A DNA stretch of 64,000 nucleotides from Methylovulum miyakonense HT12 (GCF_000384075.1 NZ_KB913025.1:1458719-1522718), one strand, 5' to 3'. Positions 42,295 to 51,546 are shown, numbered from the stretch's first letter. The notes: generated from the letters alone by a model not told the origin. Numbers and translations: made by a program.

Positions 42295-43385
42295 GCAACA
42301 CCGCCCGCGATGATGCGCGGTTCATGGCAAAGGCCTTGCAATTGGCACGCAACGGACGCTACACCACCGACCCGAACCCTCGCGTCGGCTGTGTCTTGGT
42401 CAGGGATGGCGACATCATCGGCGAAGGCTGGCACCAACAGGCGGGCTATGGCCATGCCGAAGTCGAAGCCCTAAAAACCGTAGCCGACGCGCATGGTGCG
42501 ACCGCCTATGTCACGCTGGAGCCCTGTAGCCACCACGGCAAAACTCCGCCGTGTTGTGACGCGCTGGTTAACGCCGGAGTCCGCCGCGTCGTTGCCGCTA
42601 TGCAAGACCCGAATCCCTTGGTTTCTGGGCGAGGTTTGGCAAACTTGCAAGCCGCCGGGATCGAGGTTGCCGTTGGTGTGCTCGAAGCCGATGCCCGCGC
42701 CTTAAACCGTGGTTTCATCAAGCGCATGACTGAAAACCGCCCGTTCGTCCGCAGCAAATTGGCGATGAGCTTGGACGGACGCACGGCGATGGCTTCCGGT
42801 GAAAGCCAATGGATCACCTCGCCGCAAGCACGGGCCGATGTCCATCGGTTACGCGCCGAAAGCTCGGCGATATTGACGGGCGTCAACACTGTATTAGCGG
42901 ACGATCCGGCTTTGACAGCGCGGGTCGATTTTACTGTCTTGCAGCCGATACGGGTCATTTTAGACAGCCGCTTGCAAACGCCGCCAGCTGCACAAATGGC
43001 GAAACTGCCAGGGCGTTCGTTAATCCTGACCTGCTCGGACGATGCCGAAAAACGGCGGGATTTGCAGGATGCAGGTTTTGAAGTGCATCGTTTGCCGGAT
43101 AATAAAGGCTGCTTGGATTTGCCCGAAGTCATGCGCTTTTTGGCTGCCCAGCAGATAAATGAAGTCCTAGTCGAAGCAGGCGCGGTGTTGAATGGCGCAT
43201 TATTGGCGGCAAATTTGCTGGATGAAATTATTATCTACATGGCCCCTTCGATTATGGGCGATCAAGGACGCGGCTTGTTCCATTTGCCGGAGGTTCTGAA
43301 AATGGCGGATAAGAAAGAATTGAAGCTGTTGGATGTCCGGCAGGTGGGTGGGGATTTGAAGTTAACGCTGCAACCGAATTGGTAA
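42291..43385 (+). CDS. ribD: bifunctional riboflavin biosynthesis deaminase/reductase RibD
   Basis: 364 residues. N-terminal deaminase with zinc site HAEVEAL (His/Glu ~51-53) and [15 protein letters not shown] (Cys ~76, 85); C-terminal reductase ([22 protein letters not shown] to [19 protein letters not shown]). Performs the second and third steps of riboflavin synthesis. Followed by antitoxin/toxin genes instead of directly by ribE. Confidence 0.96.
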   Translation: MSNTARDDARFMAKALQLARNGRYTTDPNPRVGCVLVRDGDIIGEGWHQQAGYGHAEVEALKTVADAHGATAYVTLEPCSHHGKTPPCCDALVNAGVRRVVAAMQDPNPLVSGRGLANLQAAGIEVAVGVLEADARALNRGFIKRMTENRPFVRSKLAMSLDGRTAMASGESQWITSPQARADVHRLRAESSAILTGVNTVLADDPALTARVDFTVLQPIRVILDSRLQTPPAAQMAKLPGRSLILTCSDDAEKRRDLQDAGFEVHRLPDNKGCLDLPEVMRFLAAQQINEVLVEAGAVLNGALLAANLLDEIIIYMAPSIMGDQGRGLFHLPEVLKMADKKELKLLDVRQVGGDLKLTLQPNW

Positions 43386-43625
43386 ATGGGGTTCATCATG
43401 CCATTAAAAAAACACTTTCCAATTGTTATTGAACAAGATGCCGATGGCTTCTACATTGTCAGTTGCCCGTTGTTCCAAGCGTGCCGAAGTTATGGCAAAA
43501 CTATTGATGATGCCTGGAGCAATATTCGAGAGGCGATCGGGCTTTGTTTGGAAGAACAGGATGATCAGCAAAATGGACCCGCGAATATTTTTATCGGTGT
43601 CCGGGATATTGAGCTGGCAGTTTAA
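43386..43625 (+). CDS. HicB-family antitoxin-like protein (orphan)
   Basis: 79 residues from ATG 43386, or 75 from ATG 43398 (MPLKKHFPIVIEQDADGFYI). The HicB fold reads VIEQDADGFYIVSCPLFQACRSYGKTIDDAWSNIREAIGLCLEEQ. No HicA toxin is next to it. The same frame stays open after its stop for ~100 codons (43626-43937) as RYKYWLDINGKIPERIQIIK and similar, with no start or known family; I do not call that a gene. Located 1 bp after ribD. Confidence 0.8.
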   Translation: MGFIMPLKKHFPIVIEQDADGFYIVSCPLFQACRSYGKTIDDAWSNIREAIGLCLEEQDDQQNGPANIFIGVRDIELAV

Positions 43626-43752
43626 CAACGTTATAAATATTGGCTAGACATAAACGGCAAAATACCGGAACGCATTCAAATCATAAAAAAGCATGATGGC
43701 GATAACCTATTGATTCTTGAATTATTAACTGCATTATTCTATTTAGGTAAGC

Positions 43753-44004
43753 ATGATGAACACAGCAGAACAAATTTATCAAAACGTACAAGAATTCCCC
43801 GAATCTTTGGCATTGGAAGTTTTGCATTTTGTCGAATTTCTGAAAAGCAAAAATTCATCTATCAACGAGTTGGTATTAGAGCGCAAGATTCAACAAGGCA
43901 TAGAGCAAGCCGAGAATGGCCTAGGAGTTACGCTTGATGATGCGTATGTTGATAATTTGAACCAACGGGTTCAGCAACGCCTTGCCGCAAACCAGAAAAA
44001 CTAA
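43753..44004 (+). CDS. DUF2281-like antitoxin
   Basis: 83 residues (ATG 43753 or 43756). MNTAEQIYQNVQEFPESLALEVLHFVEFLKSKN has the DUF2281-type opening of short antitoxins; the C-terminus is acidic/helical (EQAENGLGVTLDDAYVDNLNQRV). TAGGTAAGC precedes the start. Its stop overlaps the toxin start by 1 bp (TAATG), which supports the pairing. Confidence 0.8.
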   Translation: MMNTAEQIYQNVQEFPESLALEVLHFVEFLKSKNSSINELVLERKIQQGIEQAENGLGVTLDDAYVDNLNQRVQQRLAANQKN

Positions 44005-44306
44005 TGCAAGCGTATGAAGTGAAAATCATGCCTCAAGCGGATGAAGAGCTTGAAGATATTGCGTATTTCATCGCCTTGGATAGTCCACAAACAAGCCAAC
44101 GGTTTGTTAATGAATTAATTACTGCGTTCACCAAAATACTCGGATATTTTCCAGAAAGTGGTTCTGTTTATAAGGCGGATATCCGGAAGTTCTCCTACAA
44201 AGGTTACACCGCCTTTTATCGGATCAACGTGTTGAAAAAACAGGTTGAAATTTTGCATATTATCAATTTAACAAAGCCCTTATCCGCGAGAAATATTGAT
44301 TTTTAA
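44004..44306 (+). CDS. ParE/RelE-family toxin
   Basis: 100 residues. ParE-type fold: YEVKIMPQADEELEDIAYFIALDSPQTSQRFVNELITAFTKILGYFPESG, then KFSYKGYTAFYRINVLKKQVEILHI. Expected to act on gyrase or the ribosome; family alone does not tell which. The C-terminus is duplicated as a fragment at 37833-37919. Located between ribD and ribE in the riboflavin cluster. Confidence 0.88.
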   Translation: MQAYEVKIMPQADEELEDIAYFIALDSPQTSQRFVNELITAFTKILGYFPESGSVYKADIRKFSYKGYTAFYRINVLKKQVEILHIINLTKPLSARNIDF

Positions 44307-44328
44307 CCCTTTTTAATTTAAAGAATCC

Positions 44329-44985
44329 ATGTTCACAGGCATCATATTAGCCATAGGCAAAATCTCTGCCATCGAGCGCAAATCCGGCGATTTCCGTTTG
44401 AAGATCGATACGGGCAAATTGCCGCTCACTGGCACGCAACTGGGTGACAGCATTGCCGTCAACGGAGTGTGCCTGACCGCCATCGAATTGGGGGCGCGGC
44501 ATTTTTGCGCCGATGTTTCCAACGAGACCTGGGAGCGGACGACCTTGAGCCGGGTTACGGTTGGCACGCCTGTCAATCTGGAACTGGCGTTGACGCCTTC
44601 CACACGCATGGGCGGGCATATCGTCAGCGGGCATGTTGACGGTATCGGCAAGATTATTGGCAGGAAACCTGATGCGCGTTCGGTGCGCTTTACCGTGCAA
44701 GTTCCTGTCGAACTGGCGAAATATATCGCCGAAAAAGGCTCGATTTGCATCAACGGCATCAGTTTGACGGTCAACGAAGTGGATGGCGCAACTTTTGGTG
44801 TCAACATTGTCCCGCATACCTTGCAGGAAACGACCTTGGATGACGCGGTGGTGGGCAGTTTGGTGAATCTGGAAGTGGATATTTTGGCGCGGTATATGGA
44901 GCGGTTGATGAAGGGCGAAGCGGCTGCGCAGCCTTGCGGTGGGGTCACCGAGGATTTATTGAAAAGAAGCGGGTTTTTAGGTTGA
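44329..44985 (+). CDS. ribE: riboflavin synthase, alpha subunit
   Basis: 218 residues. Two repeated lumazine-binding barrels: MFTGIILAIGKISAIE...GVCLTAIE and the second from ~100 (GHIVSGHVDGIGKII; INGISLTVNEVDG). Combines two 6,7-dimethyl-8-ribityllumazine molecules into riboflavin. Full length and intact, at the usual place before ribBA. Confidence 0.96.
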   Translation: MFTGIILAIGKISAIERKSGDFRLKIDTGKLPLTGTQLGDSIAVNGVCLTAIELGARHFCADVSNETWERTTLSRVTVGTPVNLELALTPSTRMGGHIVSGHVDGIGKIIGRKPDARSVRFTVQVPVELAKYIAEKGSICINGISLTVNEVDGATFGVNIVPHTLQETTLDDAVVGSLVNLEVDILARYMERLMKGEAAAQPCGGVTEDLLKRSGFLG

Positions 44986-44991
44986 ACTGGG

Positions 44992-45024
44992 CCGGAATGG
45001 TTTTTTACCTGTTCCGTAACGTTT
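44992..45024 (-). repeat. dispersed GGAACGGG repeat, one copy
   Basis: CCGGAATGGTTTTTTACCTG followed by TTCCGTAACGTTTT is the reverse-strand form of the repeat seen at 41631, 55705 and 62007. Confidence 0.6.
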
Positions 45025-45053
45025 TATTCATTATCAGTATGTGAAAAGGTAAG

Positions 45054-45076
45054 GGACTGGGGTTCAAACCCCGTCC
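45054..45076 (+). other. hairpin between ribE and ribBA
   Basis: GGAC-T-GGGG, loop TTCAAA, CCCC-GTCC: a stem with one bulge. The GGGGTTCAAACCCC look recalls a tRNA T-arm, but no rest of a tRNA is present. May act as an attenuator or terminator; no T tract follows. No FMN riboswitch consensus was seen in this gap. Confidence 0.45.
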
Positions 45077-45147
45077 GGCTGTGATTGGGATACAGCGGTT
45101 TTTTGGGTTATGCCCTGCAGGCACATCCTGCAACTATTTGGACAATT

Positions 45148-46248
45148 ATGAACACTATTGAAGAAATCATCGAAGATTTACGGCAAGGCAAAATGGTCAT
45201 CATCATGGATGACGAAGACCGCGAGAATGAAGGCGACTTGGTGATGGCGGCTTCCTTCACCCGCCCTGAAGACGTCAATTTCATGGCGCGGTACGGTCGT
45301 GGCCTGATTTGCCTGACCTTAACGCCAGAGCGTTGCCAGCAATTGCGTTTGCCGTTGATGGTCAATGAAAACAAAACGCCGCATTCCACCAACTTCACTG
45401 TGTCCATCGAAGCGGCGACGGGCGTGACCACCGGCATTTCCGCCGCCGACCGCGCCCGCACCATCCAATGCGCTGTCGCCGCCGCTGCCAAGCCGGATGA
45501 TCTGGTGCAGCCCGGGCATATTTTCCCGCTGATGGCGAAATCCGGTGGGGTGTTAAACCGTGCCGGACACACCGAAGCGGGCTGCGATTTGGCGCGTCTG
45601 GCAGGTACCGAGCCTGCGGCGGTCATCGTCGAAATCCTTAATGAAGACGGCTCAATGGCGCGTCGGCCTGATTTGGAAGCGTTTGCCCGGCAGCACGGCC
45701 TGAAGATCGGTACCATTGCCGATTTGATCCATTACCGCATCCAGCATGAAAATACGCTGGAACGTATCAGCGAATGCGCTTATCCTACCGAGTTCGGTGA
45801 ATTCCGGCTATATGCTTACCAAGACCGCAATGACGACAATCTGCATCTGGCTTTGGTGATGGGGCCGGTGTCCGGTGATGAACCTGTGCTGGTGCGGGTC
45901 CATGCACGGAACCTCCTGGACGATGTGTTTTCATCCCAGCGTAGCGATTGCAATATGCCGATCCGCTTGGCGATGCAAAAAATCGCCGAAGAAGGGCGCG
46001 GCGTGTTGGTGGTGATCCGCCAAAGCGAAAACAACAAAGCGTTGGCCGAGCTGATCCACAGTTATCAATTGGAAGATAACGGCATTGCCCATTCAGGGCA
46101 AGCCAGCGATCCTGATTGGCGCACTACAGGTACGGGAGCACGGATTTTGGCGGATTTGGGAGTGCATAAATTAAAAGTTTTAGGGACGCAGAAAAAATAC
46201 ATCGCCCTATCGGGGTTTGATTTGGAAGTTGCCGAGCATGTCGGTTGA
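45148..46248 (+). CDS. ribBA: 3,4-dihydroxy-2-butanone-4-phosphate synthase with degenerate GTP cyclohydrolase II domain
   Basis: 366 residues from ATG 45148. Residues 1-205 form the RibB domain: DDEDRENEGDLVMAA (active-site acids), HTEAGCDLARLAG and ATGVTTGISAADRA. The C-terminal domain has the RibA fold, but where active GCHII has ECLTGD, SLRCDCG and EGRGIGL, this one has RNLLDD, SQRSDCN and SENNKAL, losing most zinc and catalytic residues. So it should make DHBP only, as in RibB-with-inactive-RibA proteins; the cell needs a ribA elsewhere. Confidence 0.93.
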   Translation: MNTIEEIIEDLRQGKMVIIMDDEDRENEGDLVMAASFTRPEDVNFMARYGRGLICLTLTPERCQQLRLPLMVNENKTPHSTNFTVSIEAATGVTTGISAADRARTIQCAVAAAAKPDDLVQPGHIFPLMAKSGGVLNRAGHTEAGCDLARLAGTEPAAVIVEILNEDGSMARRPDLEAFARQHGLKIGTIADLIHYRIQHENTLERISECAYPTEFGEFRLYAYQDRNDDNLHLALVMGPVSGDEPVLVRVHARNLLDDVFSSQRSDCNMPIRLAMQKIAEEGRGVLVVIRQSENNKALAELIHSYQLEDNGIAHSGQASDPDWRTTGTGARILADLGVHKLKVLGTQKKYIALSGFDLEVAEHVG

Positions 46249-46269
46249 AATTTATCAGTAGAGGACATC

Positions 46270-46746
46270 ATGTCAAAAATAAAAACGTATGAAGGGATTT
46301 TTGCCGCACAAGGCGGGAAATTTTGTATCGTCGCCTCACGCTTTAACAGTTTTATTGTTGAGCAGCTTGAAGGCGGTGCGATAGACGCGCTGGTGCGGCA
46401 TGGCGTAAATAAGGACGACATCCATCTGGTCAAAGCCCCCGGCGCGTTTGAATTGCCGATGGTGGTGCAACGCATTGCCGCCAGCAAAAAATATGACGCG
46501 ATTATCGCCGTCGGTGCCGTGATACGCGGTGGCACGCCACATTTTGAATATGTCGCGGGCGAATGCGTGAAAGGTCTGGCGCATGTGTCCTTGCAATATG
46601 ATGTGCCGGTCAGTTTTGGTGTGTTGACGGTTGACACCATTGAACAGGCGATAGAACGCGCCGGCACCAAAGCCGGCAATAAAGGTGCGGAAGCGGCTTT
46701 GTCTGCTATCGAAATGGTCAGCCTGTTTAAAAATTTGGAAATCTGA
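46270..46746 (+). CDS. ribH: 6,7-dimethyl-8-ribityllumazine synthase
   Basis: 158 residues with GTAGAGGACATC before ATG 46270. Lumazine synthase motifs: [84 protein letters not shown]. Condenses DHBP with the pyrimidine intermediate; forms a large shell. Its stop overlaps nusB by 1 bp. Confidence 0.97.
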   Translation: MSKIKTYEGIFAAQGGKFCIVASRFNSFIVEQLEGGAIDALVRHGVNKDDIHLVKAPGAFELPMVVQRIAASKKYDAIIAVGAVIRGGTPHFEYVAGECVKGLAHVSLQYDVPVSFGVLTVDTIEQAIERAGTKAGNKGAEAALSAIEMVSLFKNLEI

Positions 46747-47186
46747 TGAGCCAAGCCCGCACCAATGCACGGAAAGCCGCCGTACAGGCCTTGTACCAAT
46801 GGCAAATGACCGGACAAAACCTAAACTTGATCGAGCAGCAATTTGGTGAAGAAGATTGGCTGAAAGACGCCCAGAAAAGCTATTTTAAGGAATTGTTCCA
46901 TGGAGTGCCGGAGCATCTTGATGAAATTGACCAAGCCTTGGCGGAATTTGTCGACCGTGATGTGGACTTGATCGACCCGGTCGAACGGGCGATTTTGCGC
47001 CTGGGCACATACGAATTGCTGTACCGCCTGAACATGCCTTATAAAGTCGTGCTGAACGAAAGCATCAACCTGGCCAAATGTTTTGGCGCGGACGGTAGCC
47101 ATAAATATGTCAACGGCATACTCGATAAGATTGCACGCGAGAAACGGGGTGTGGAAATGCAGGCCAAGCAACAGGCTGCGCAATAA
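46746..47186 (+). CDS. nusB: transcription antitermination factor NusB
   Basis: 146 residues. All-helical NusB fold: ARKAAVQALYQWQMTG, YFKELFHGV, LDRV/DLIDPVERAILRLGTYELLYR, and VVLNESINLAKCFGADGSHKYVNGILDKIA. Acts with NusE in rRNA antitermination. Classic position after ribH. Confidence 0.97.
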   Translation: MSQARTNARKAAVQALYQWQMTGQNLNLIEQQFGEEDWLKDAQKSYFKELFHGVPEHLDEIDQALAEFVDRDVDLIDPVERAILRLGTYELLYRLNMPYKVVLNESINLAKCFGADGSHKYVNGILDKIAREKRGVEMQAKQQAAQ

Positions 47187-47194
47187 GGCTATCC

Positions 47195-48130
47195 ATGCCA
47201 CTGTCTGAATTCGGTTTAATCCAACGTTTTTTTACCCGGCAAACCATCACCCACCGCTCCACGGTGTTGGGCATAGGTGATGATTGCGCATTGTTGGACA
47301 TCCCCGACGGCTACCAATTGGCGGTCACCACCGACACCATGGCCGAAAACGTGCATTTTTTTGCCGGAACCGATCCCCAAGCCTTGGGGCATAAATTGCT
47401 GGCGGTTAACCTTAGCGACCTTGCCAGCATGGGCGCACAGCCGTTGTCCGTGACTTTGGCATTGACTTTGCCGAATGTTGATGAGGTGTGGCTGGCGGCA
47501 TTTGCCCGGGGCTTTTTAGATTTGGCGGCGCAGTTTGATGTGGATCTGGTCGGCGGTGACACCACCTCCGGCGCGTTGACCTTGACGGTGCAGGCGATGG
47601 GCTTAGTCCCTCGCGGGCAAGCTTTGTTACGTTCCGGCGCACAAATCGGCGATGACATTTATCTGAGCGGCCATATCGGTGATGCGGGACTAGGTTTAAA
47701 AATCTTGCAAGGCTATGCCTGCGCGCAACCGGAAGCGGCCTTAGACCGGTTCCACCGACCATTGCCCCGTGTTGGCACGGGCTTGGCTATCCGCCCTTTC
47801 GCCACGGCGTGCATCGACCTTTCCGATGGCTTGGCGGGCGATTTGGGGCATATCCTAAGAATGAGCCAGGTCGGCGCGTGTTTGGATTGGGAATCCCTGC
47901 CCTTATCTGATCCGGTGCTGGCGTATATCCAAGAAACGGGTGATTGGCGAATGCCTTTGGTGGCGGGTGATGATTACGAGCTGTGTTTTACCGTCAACCC
48001 CAAAAACGCGGCATTCGTTCCCCGTGGCTGCCGGAAAATTGGCGTGATAGACGCAAACCCCGGTTTGCGGATTCTCAAAGAGGCTGCCATTCAACCCCTA
48101 ACGGCAAAAGGCTATGAACATTTTTCTTGA
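47195..48130 (+). CDS. thiL: thiamine-monophosphate kinase
   Basis: 311 residues. Opens MPLSEFGLIQRFFTRQ and shows GIGDDCALLDIP (ATP/Mg), VTTDTMAENVHF, HKLLAVNLSDLASMGAQP, DLVGGDTTSG, then CIDLSDGLAGDLGHI. Makes thiamine diphosphate. Overlaps pgpA by 17 bp. Confidence 0.96.
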   Translation: MPLSEFGLIQRFFTRQTITHRSTVLGIGDDCALLDIPDGYQLAVTTDTMAENVHFFAGTDPQALGHKLLAVNLSDLASMGAQPLSVTLALTLPNVDEVWLAAFARGFLDLAAQFDVDLVGGDTTSGALTLTVQAMGLVPRGQALLRSGAQIGDDIYLSGHIGDAGLGLKILQGYACAQPEAALDRFHRPLPRVGTGLAIRPFATACIDLSDGLAGDLGHILRMSQVGACLDWESLPLSDPVLAYIQETGDWRMPLVAGDDYELCFTVNPKNAAFVPRGCRKIGVIDANPGLRILKEAAIQPLTAKGYEHFS

Positions 48131-48626
48131 TGCGGTCGGTGCCAACAAACTGGCGCCCAGACAGATTTTAAAAGACCCGGTTTTGTTCCTGGCTTTCGGT
48201 TTTGGTTCGGGATTGGCAAAAAAAGCTCCTGGCACGTTTGGCACGGTCGCCGCCATCCCAGTGTATTGCCTGTTTGCGCAAAGCAACCTGTTGGTTTATA
48301 GCATCCTGACGTTGCTGGTGACGGTTGTCGGCATTTGGATATGCGGGGTTGCCGCGGACAAATTGGGCGAGCATGATTTTGGCGGCATCGTCTGGGATGA
48401 AATCGCAGGTTACTTGATCACCCTGTGGCTGGTGCCGTTTAGCTGGGCGGCGGTGTTTTGGGGATTCATATTGTTCCGCATTTTCGACATCCTCAAACCT
48501 TGGCCTATCCGTTGGCTAGACCGCAATATCCACGGCGGGTTGGGCATTATGCTGGATGATGTGTTGGCAGGGATATTTGCTGGCTTGTTATTGTGGCTGA
48601 TGGCGGGGCAGGGCTGGTTGCATTAA
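48114..48626 (+). CDS. pgpA: phosphatidylglycerophosphatase A
   Basis: 170 residues. PgpA motif FGFGSGLAKKAPGTFGTVAA near the N-terminus and DFGGIVWDEIAGYLITLWLVP (metal site Asp-Glu), plus several membrane spans; the end is LDDVLAGIFAGLLLWL. Dephosphorylates phosphatidylglycerophosphate to make phosphatidylglycerol in the inner membrane. Last gene of the cluster; a hairpin follows at 48627-48653. Confidence 0.96.
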   Translation: MNIFLDAVGANKLAPRQILKDPVLFLAFGFGSGLAKKAPGTFGTVAAIPVYCLFAQSNLLVYSILTLLVTVVGIWICGVAADKLGEHDFGGIVWDEIAGYLITLWLVPFSWAAVFWGFILFRIFDILKPWPIRWLDRNIHGGLGIMLDDVLAGIFAGLLLWLMAGQGWLH

Positions 48627-48653
48627 AGGATGTTGGGTAAGCCCCAACATCCT
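48627..48653 (+). terminator. terminator after pgpA
   Basis: AGGATGTTGGG (48627-48637) and CCCAACATCCT (48643-48653): an 11-bp stem and short loop right behind pgpA, with a weak T run (GTTTGG). Confidence 0.7.
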
Positions 48654-48687
48654 GTTTGGTCGTATCGCCTACTGTTTTATCAGTATT

Positions 48688-48876
48688 TTAAATAGGGATG
48701 TCATCGACTTTCTCGGCGGCTTCATCAATCGCATCATGGGCGGTGTTGCCAACGCCAGGCACAATAGAAACCACAGCACCACCGACCCGCATAGGCACGG
48801 TTGCGACCTTAGTTAAAACGCAGCCCTGTAACGCACTGGCAAGCAATGCCAGCAACAACCCATTTTTTAACTTCAT
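48688..48876 (-). CDS. small lipoprotein (DUF6726-like)
   Basis: 62 residues. Signal MKLKNGLLLALLASALQGC with lipobox LQGC (Cys19). The mature part VLTKVATVPMRVGGAVVSIV and GNTAHDAIDEAAEKVDDIPI is typical of the DUF6726 small lipoproteins of gammaproteobacteria. TTAGGAGTCAAAC lies before ATG 48876. Function unknown. Confidence 0.8.
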   Translation of the reverse strand: MKLKNGLLLALLASALQGCVLTKVATVPMRVGGAVVSIVPGVGNTAHDAIDEAAEKVDDIPI

Positions 48877-49001
48877 GTTTGACTCCTAAATAATGGACAA
48901 CGAAAACGTACAATAACTTGTCTGGCAGGAAACGGCAACCGCGTTGAACTTTTTTGTCTAACCAGCCTCCTTTGCACTTCCGCCCTCTGTCCCAGAACTT
49001 C

Positions 49002-50735
49002 ATGAAACCTTCACTGAGCCGTTGTTTCCCTGCCTTGATATTTTTTGCCTGCTGCGTTTTATCGGCGTGTGGCACCCTTAGTAACCCAGCCTCCCTTCAG
49101 GCGGGGGCTTTCAAACTGGAAAAAATCTTCCCGACCGCCCGTTTCCCCTCCCTAACCTTCAATGCCAGTATTATTGCGTCACCAGTGTTGGATGTGTCGC
49201 ATGGCCAACCGCGCTTGATCGTTCCGGTGTCTGACGGTGAGGTCGCCGCGCTGGATGCCGGAACCGGGACCTTGCTCTGGAAACTCAAAGTCCCCAGAAA
49301 CGAAGGCCAGGAAGTCCAGCTGATCGCCACGCCTGTCATGATCGGTGACAAACTGGTGGTTTCGTACCAATGCCTGGAACAAGGTGTGCGCACCCGCCAT
49401 CAACTTGCCGTGATTGACTTAAAAAACCATCGCTTCGATGACCGTTTTCCGGTCTTGACCGTCACTGCCGGACAAGCAACCGCAGACGGCAAAGCCACGG
49501 TTAAATTTAACCCGCCCACCGCTTATTCCCATGCCGCGTTGAAACATATCAACCGGCCCGGAACCCGGCAAGGATATGTTTATGCCGCGTATGGCAATGC
49601 CGCTGACGTGCAGCCTTTCCACGGTTGGGTCTTTGAAATTGATATGGATGCTTGGCAACAACAGGGTGCGGAAAAAGCCATCAAAAACGTGTTGTTGACC
49701 ACAGCCGAAGCCGATTGCCCGGTAACCATGGAGTACGGTACACAAGAAATGGTTTGCGGAGGTGGGGTCTGGGTGCCGTCCGGGCCGCTGGTGACCGAAA
49801 CCAAGGATGACGTGGATTTATTTATCCCCACCGGTAACGGGCAAGTGGATTTGTTGCGCCATGATTATGCCAATGCCGTCATGCGCGTGAAGCCTGGCTT
49901 ACAATTTGATGCGGGTTGTGATGCGCAGCTTTGCGCCAATTTCAACCCGGTAAAACCCGACGAAGCCTGCCTGGCTTCCTGCAAAAATTTGTTTATCCCG
50001 CGCTTGGCGAAAGGCAACGCGCCGATAAAACCGCCCTACCATGAATGCGACGACAAAGATTTTTGGGAATGTTTGGCGTGGATGGATTACGACTTGGGCG
50101 CGAACACGCCAGTCAAAATAGCTATGCCTGATGGCCGTGAAGTTTTGGTGCAAGCTGGCAAAGATGGCGGGGCTTATCTGATGGATGCCGGGCATTTGGG
50201 GACACAATATGACCGTTTGCAAGTCGCGCCCTTATGTGGCTCGCCTACCGATTTATGCAAGCTAAGCTGGGCGGGGATGATTGTCACGCAACCCGTGCAA
50301 ACCCAAGTTGATGGTGACCCGGTCGTGGTTATCCCCGCGTTCAGTGCCGACCAGACCCATCCGTCCGGCGTGACCGCGTTAAAAATTGTTTTGGAAAATG
50401 GCCAGCCTAAATTCAAGCCCTTCTGGAAGTTTCCCGAAAGCCAACATCCCGAAGCCTTGAAAATGTTCAGGAGCCATCCGTCGTTTCCCGTGCTGACGGC
50501 ACATTTGGGGGGGCAGGAAATTATTTGGCTGGTTGACATCGGAACCCACGGCACGCTTTACGGGATCCGCGCCAAAGACGGGGCCATGGTCGCCAAACAA
50601 ACCCTGCAAGGCACGGGGCGGCAATTGACCATGCCCTTGATTGTCGGTGATAAGGTTTATTTGGTTTCCAAGATGCCGGATACGGGCAAGGCGGGGCTTG
50701 AGGCCTACCGTATTGGCTGGGAAATAAAACGATAG
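49002..50735 (+). CDS. PQQ-like beta-propeller lipoprotein
   Basis: 577 residues from ATG 49002 (a longer in-frame start at 48954 would put a hydrophilic tail before the signal). Signal MKPSLSRCFPALIFFACCVL with lipobox LSAC, Cys ~24. The rest is a predicted propeller with repeating blades (SPVLDVSHGQPRLIVPVSDGEVAALDAGTGTLLWKLKV; VLVQAGKDGGAYLMDAGHLG; LVDIGTHGTLYGIRAKDGAM). Several cysteines (CDAQLCANF, CLASCKN, CDDKDFWEC) suggest disulfides. It may be an outer-membrane propeller enzyme or a structural protein; cofactor use is not shown. Confidence 0.8.
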   Translation: MKPSLSRCFPALIFFACCVLSACGTLSNPASLQAGAFKLEKIFPTARFPSLTFNASIIASPVLDVSHGQPRLIVPVSDGEVAALDAGTGTLLWKLKVPRNEGQEVQLIATPVMIGDKLVVSYQCLEQGVRTRHQLAVIDLKNHRFDDRFPVLTVTAGQATADGKATVKFNPPTAYSHAALKHINRPGTRQGYVYAAYGNAADVQPFHGWVFEIDMDAWQQQGAEKAIKNVLLTTAEADCPVTMEYGTQEMVCGGGVWVPSGPLVTETKDDVDLFIPTGNGQVDLLRHDYANAVMRVKPGLQFDAGCDAQLCANFNPVKPDEACLASCKNLFIPRLAKGNAPIKPPYHECDDKDFWECLAWMDYDLGANTPVKIAMPDGREVLVQAGKDGGAYLMDAGHLGTQYDRLQVAPLCGSPTDLCKLSWAGMIVTQPVQTQVDGDPVVVIPAFSADQTHPSGVTALKIVLENGQPKFKPFWKFPESQHPEALKMFRSHPSFPVLTAHLGGQEIIWLVDIGTHGTLYGIRAKDGAMVAKQTLQGTGRQLTMPLIVGDKVYLVSKMPDTGKAGLEAYRIGWEIKR

Positions 50736-50736
50736 C

Positions 50737-51444
50737 TTATGCCGTGAAATAATGGCTGTAGGCCTGATAAGCGGCGAACCCCGCCAGCACTAAAAAAATG
50801 CCCCCGCTGATTTTGTGCAAGAGCACCAGCGGGATTTTTTGTAACAACGTCCTGCCAGCGATGATGCCCATCGCCGATGTGGACGCCAAGGCCAAAGTTG
50901 AACCTAGCCATACCCCTAAAGGCGCTGTGGTGCTGCTTAAGGCGACGACGGCCAACTGGGTTTTGTCACCAAACTCGGCGAGGGTAATCAACAGGAAGGT
51001 CGTCAGAAAAATCCCATGGCCGCTCATTACCTTGACCTCGGTGTCCTCATCTTCCTCTTCCACCCGCAAAGCATGTAGGCCAAAGGCGGCAAACAGCACG
51101 GCAACCGTTGCCGCGACGATATAAGCCGGTAACCAACTGGCAATCGCCGCCCCAAACACAACGGCCAGGCTATTCAACAAAACAAACGCCGCGATGGCTC
51201 CCAGCAGCACCGGCAGGGCTTTATGCTTGGCCGCCAAGGTCATGCACACCAACTGGCTTTTATCGCCAATTTCTGCGGCGGCGATCAGGGCAAAACTGGT
51301 GGCTGACGTGGTGCTTAGCTCGGTGATGTTGCTGATCGTGAGCAGTGATATTGCATGTTGCAGGGCGTCCTGCGCCAAGTCGGGGAGGTTGCTTGCTGTG
51401 AGTGTGGTGAAGAGGTCTTGTAAATGTTTAAGGGTATTTTCCAT
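50737..51444 (-). CDS. TMEM165/GDT1-family (UPF0016) metal transporter
   Basis: 235 residues. Two repeated halves each with the motif E-x-G-D-K-(S/T): AAEIGDKSQLV and LAEFGDKTQLAVVAL. Around six spans with a cytoplasmic acidic loop (EEEDEDTEVKV). Family members export or import Mn2+ or Ca2+. Upstream of it on the - strand is the ZIP transporter (gap 51445-51546), so both may be metal homeostasis genes of one unit. No yybP-ykoY riboswitch consensus was recognised in the gap. Confidence 0.9.
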   Translation of the reverse strand: MENTLKHLQDLFTTLTASNLPDLAQDALQHAISLLTISNITELSTTSATSFALIAAAEIGDKSQLVCMTLAAKHKALPVLLGAIAAFVLLNSLAVVFGAAIASWLPAYIVAATVAVLFAAFGLHALRVEEEDEDTEVKVMSGHGIFLTTFLLITLAEFGDKTQLAVVALSSTTAPLGVWLGSTLALASTSAMGIIAGRTLLQKIPLVLLHKISGGIFLVLAGFAAYQAYSHYFTA

Positions 51445-51546
51445 GATGGCCTTTGGGGATACAGGCTAAGTGGTGGCGTGCAAAAATGCTGCGCACCACC
51501 GGATTTTATTGGGTTTGCGCTAAAAAAACGGTGGCCGTGATTGGCA

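Noticed and set aside
43626-43937. Open frame continuing after the HicB-like gene
   Set aside because: No start codon or ribosome-binding site; overlaps the DUF2281-like gene in another frame. Could be a relic, but cannot be identified.
45040-45085. tRNA gene (GGGGTTCAAACCCC looks like a T-arm)
   Set aside because: No D-arm, anticodon arm or acceptor pairing around it; it is explained as a plain hairpin.
51445-51546. yybP-ykoY manganese riboswitch before the GDT1-type gene
   Set aside because: Only a simple GGTGGTGCG...CGCCACC hairpin is visible; the conserved riboswitch core was not found.
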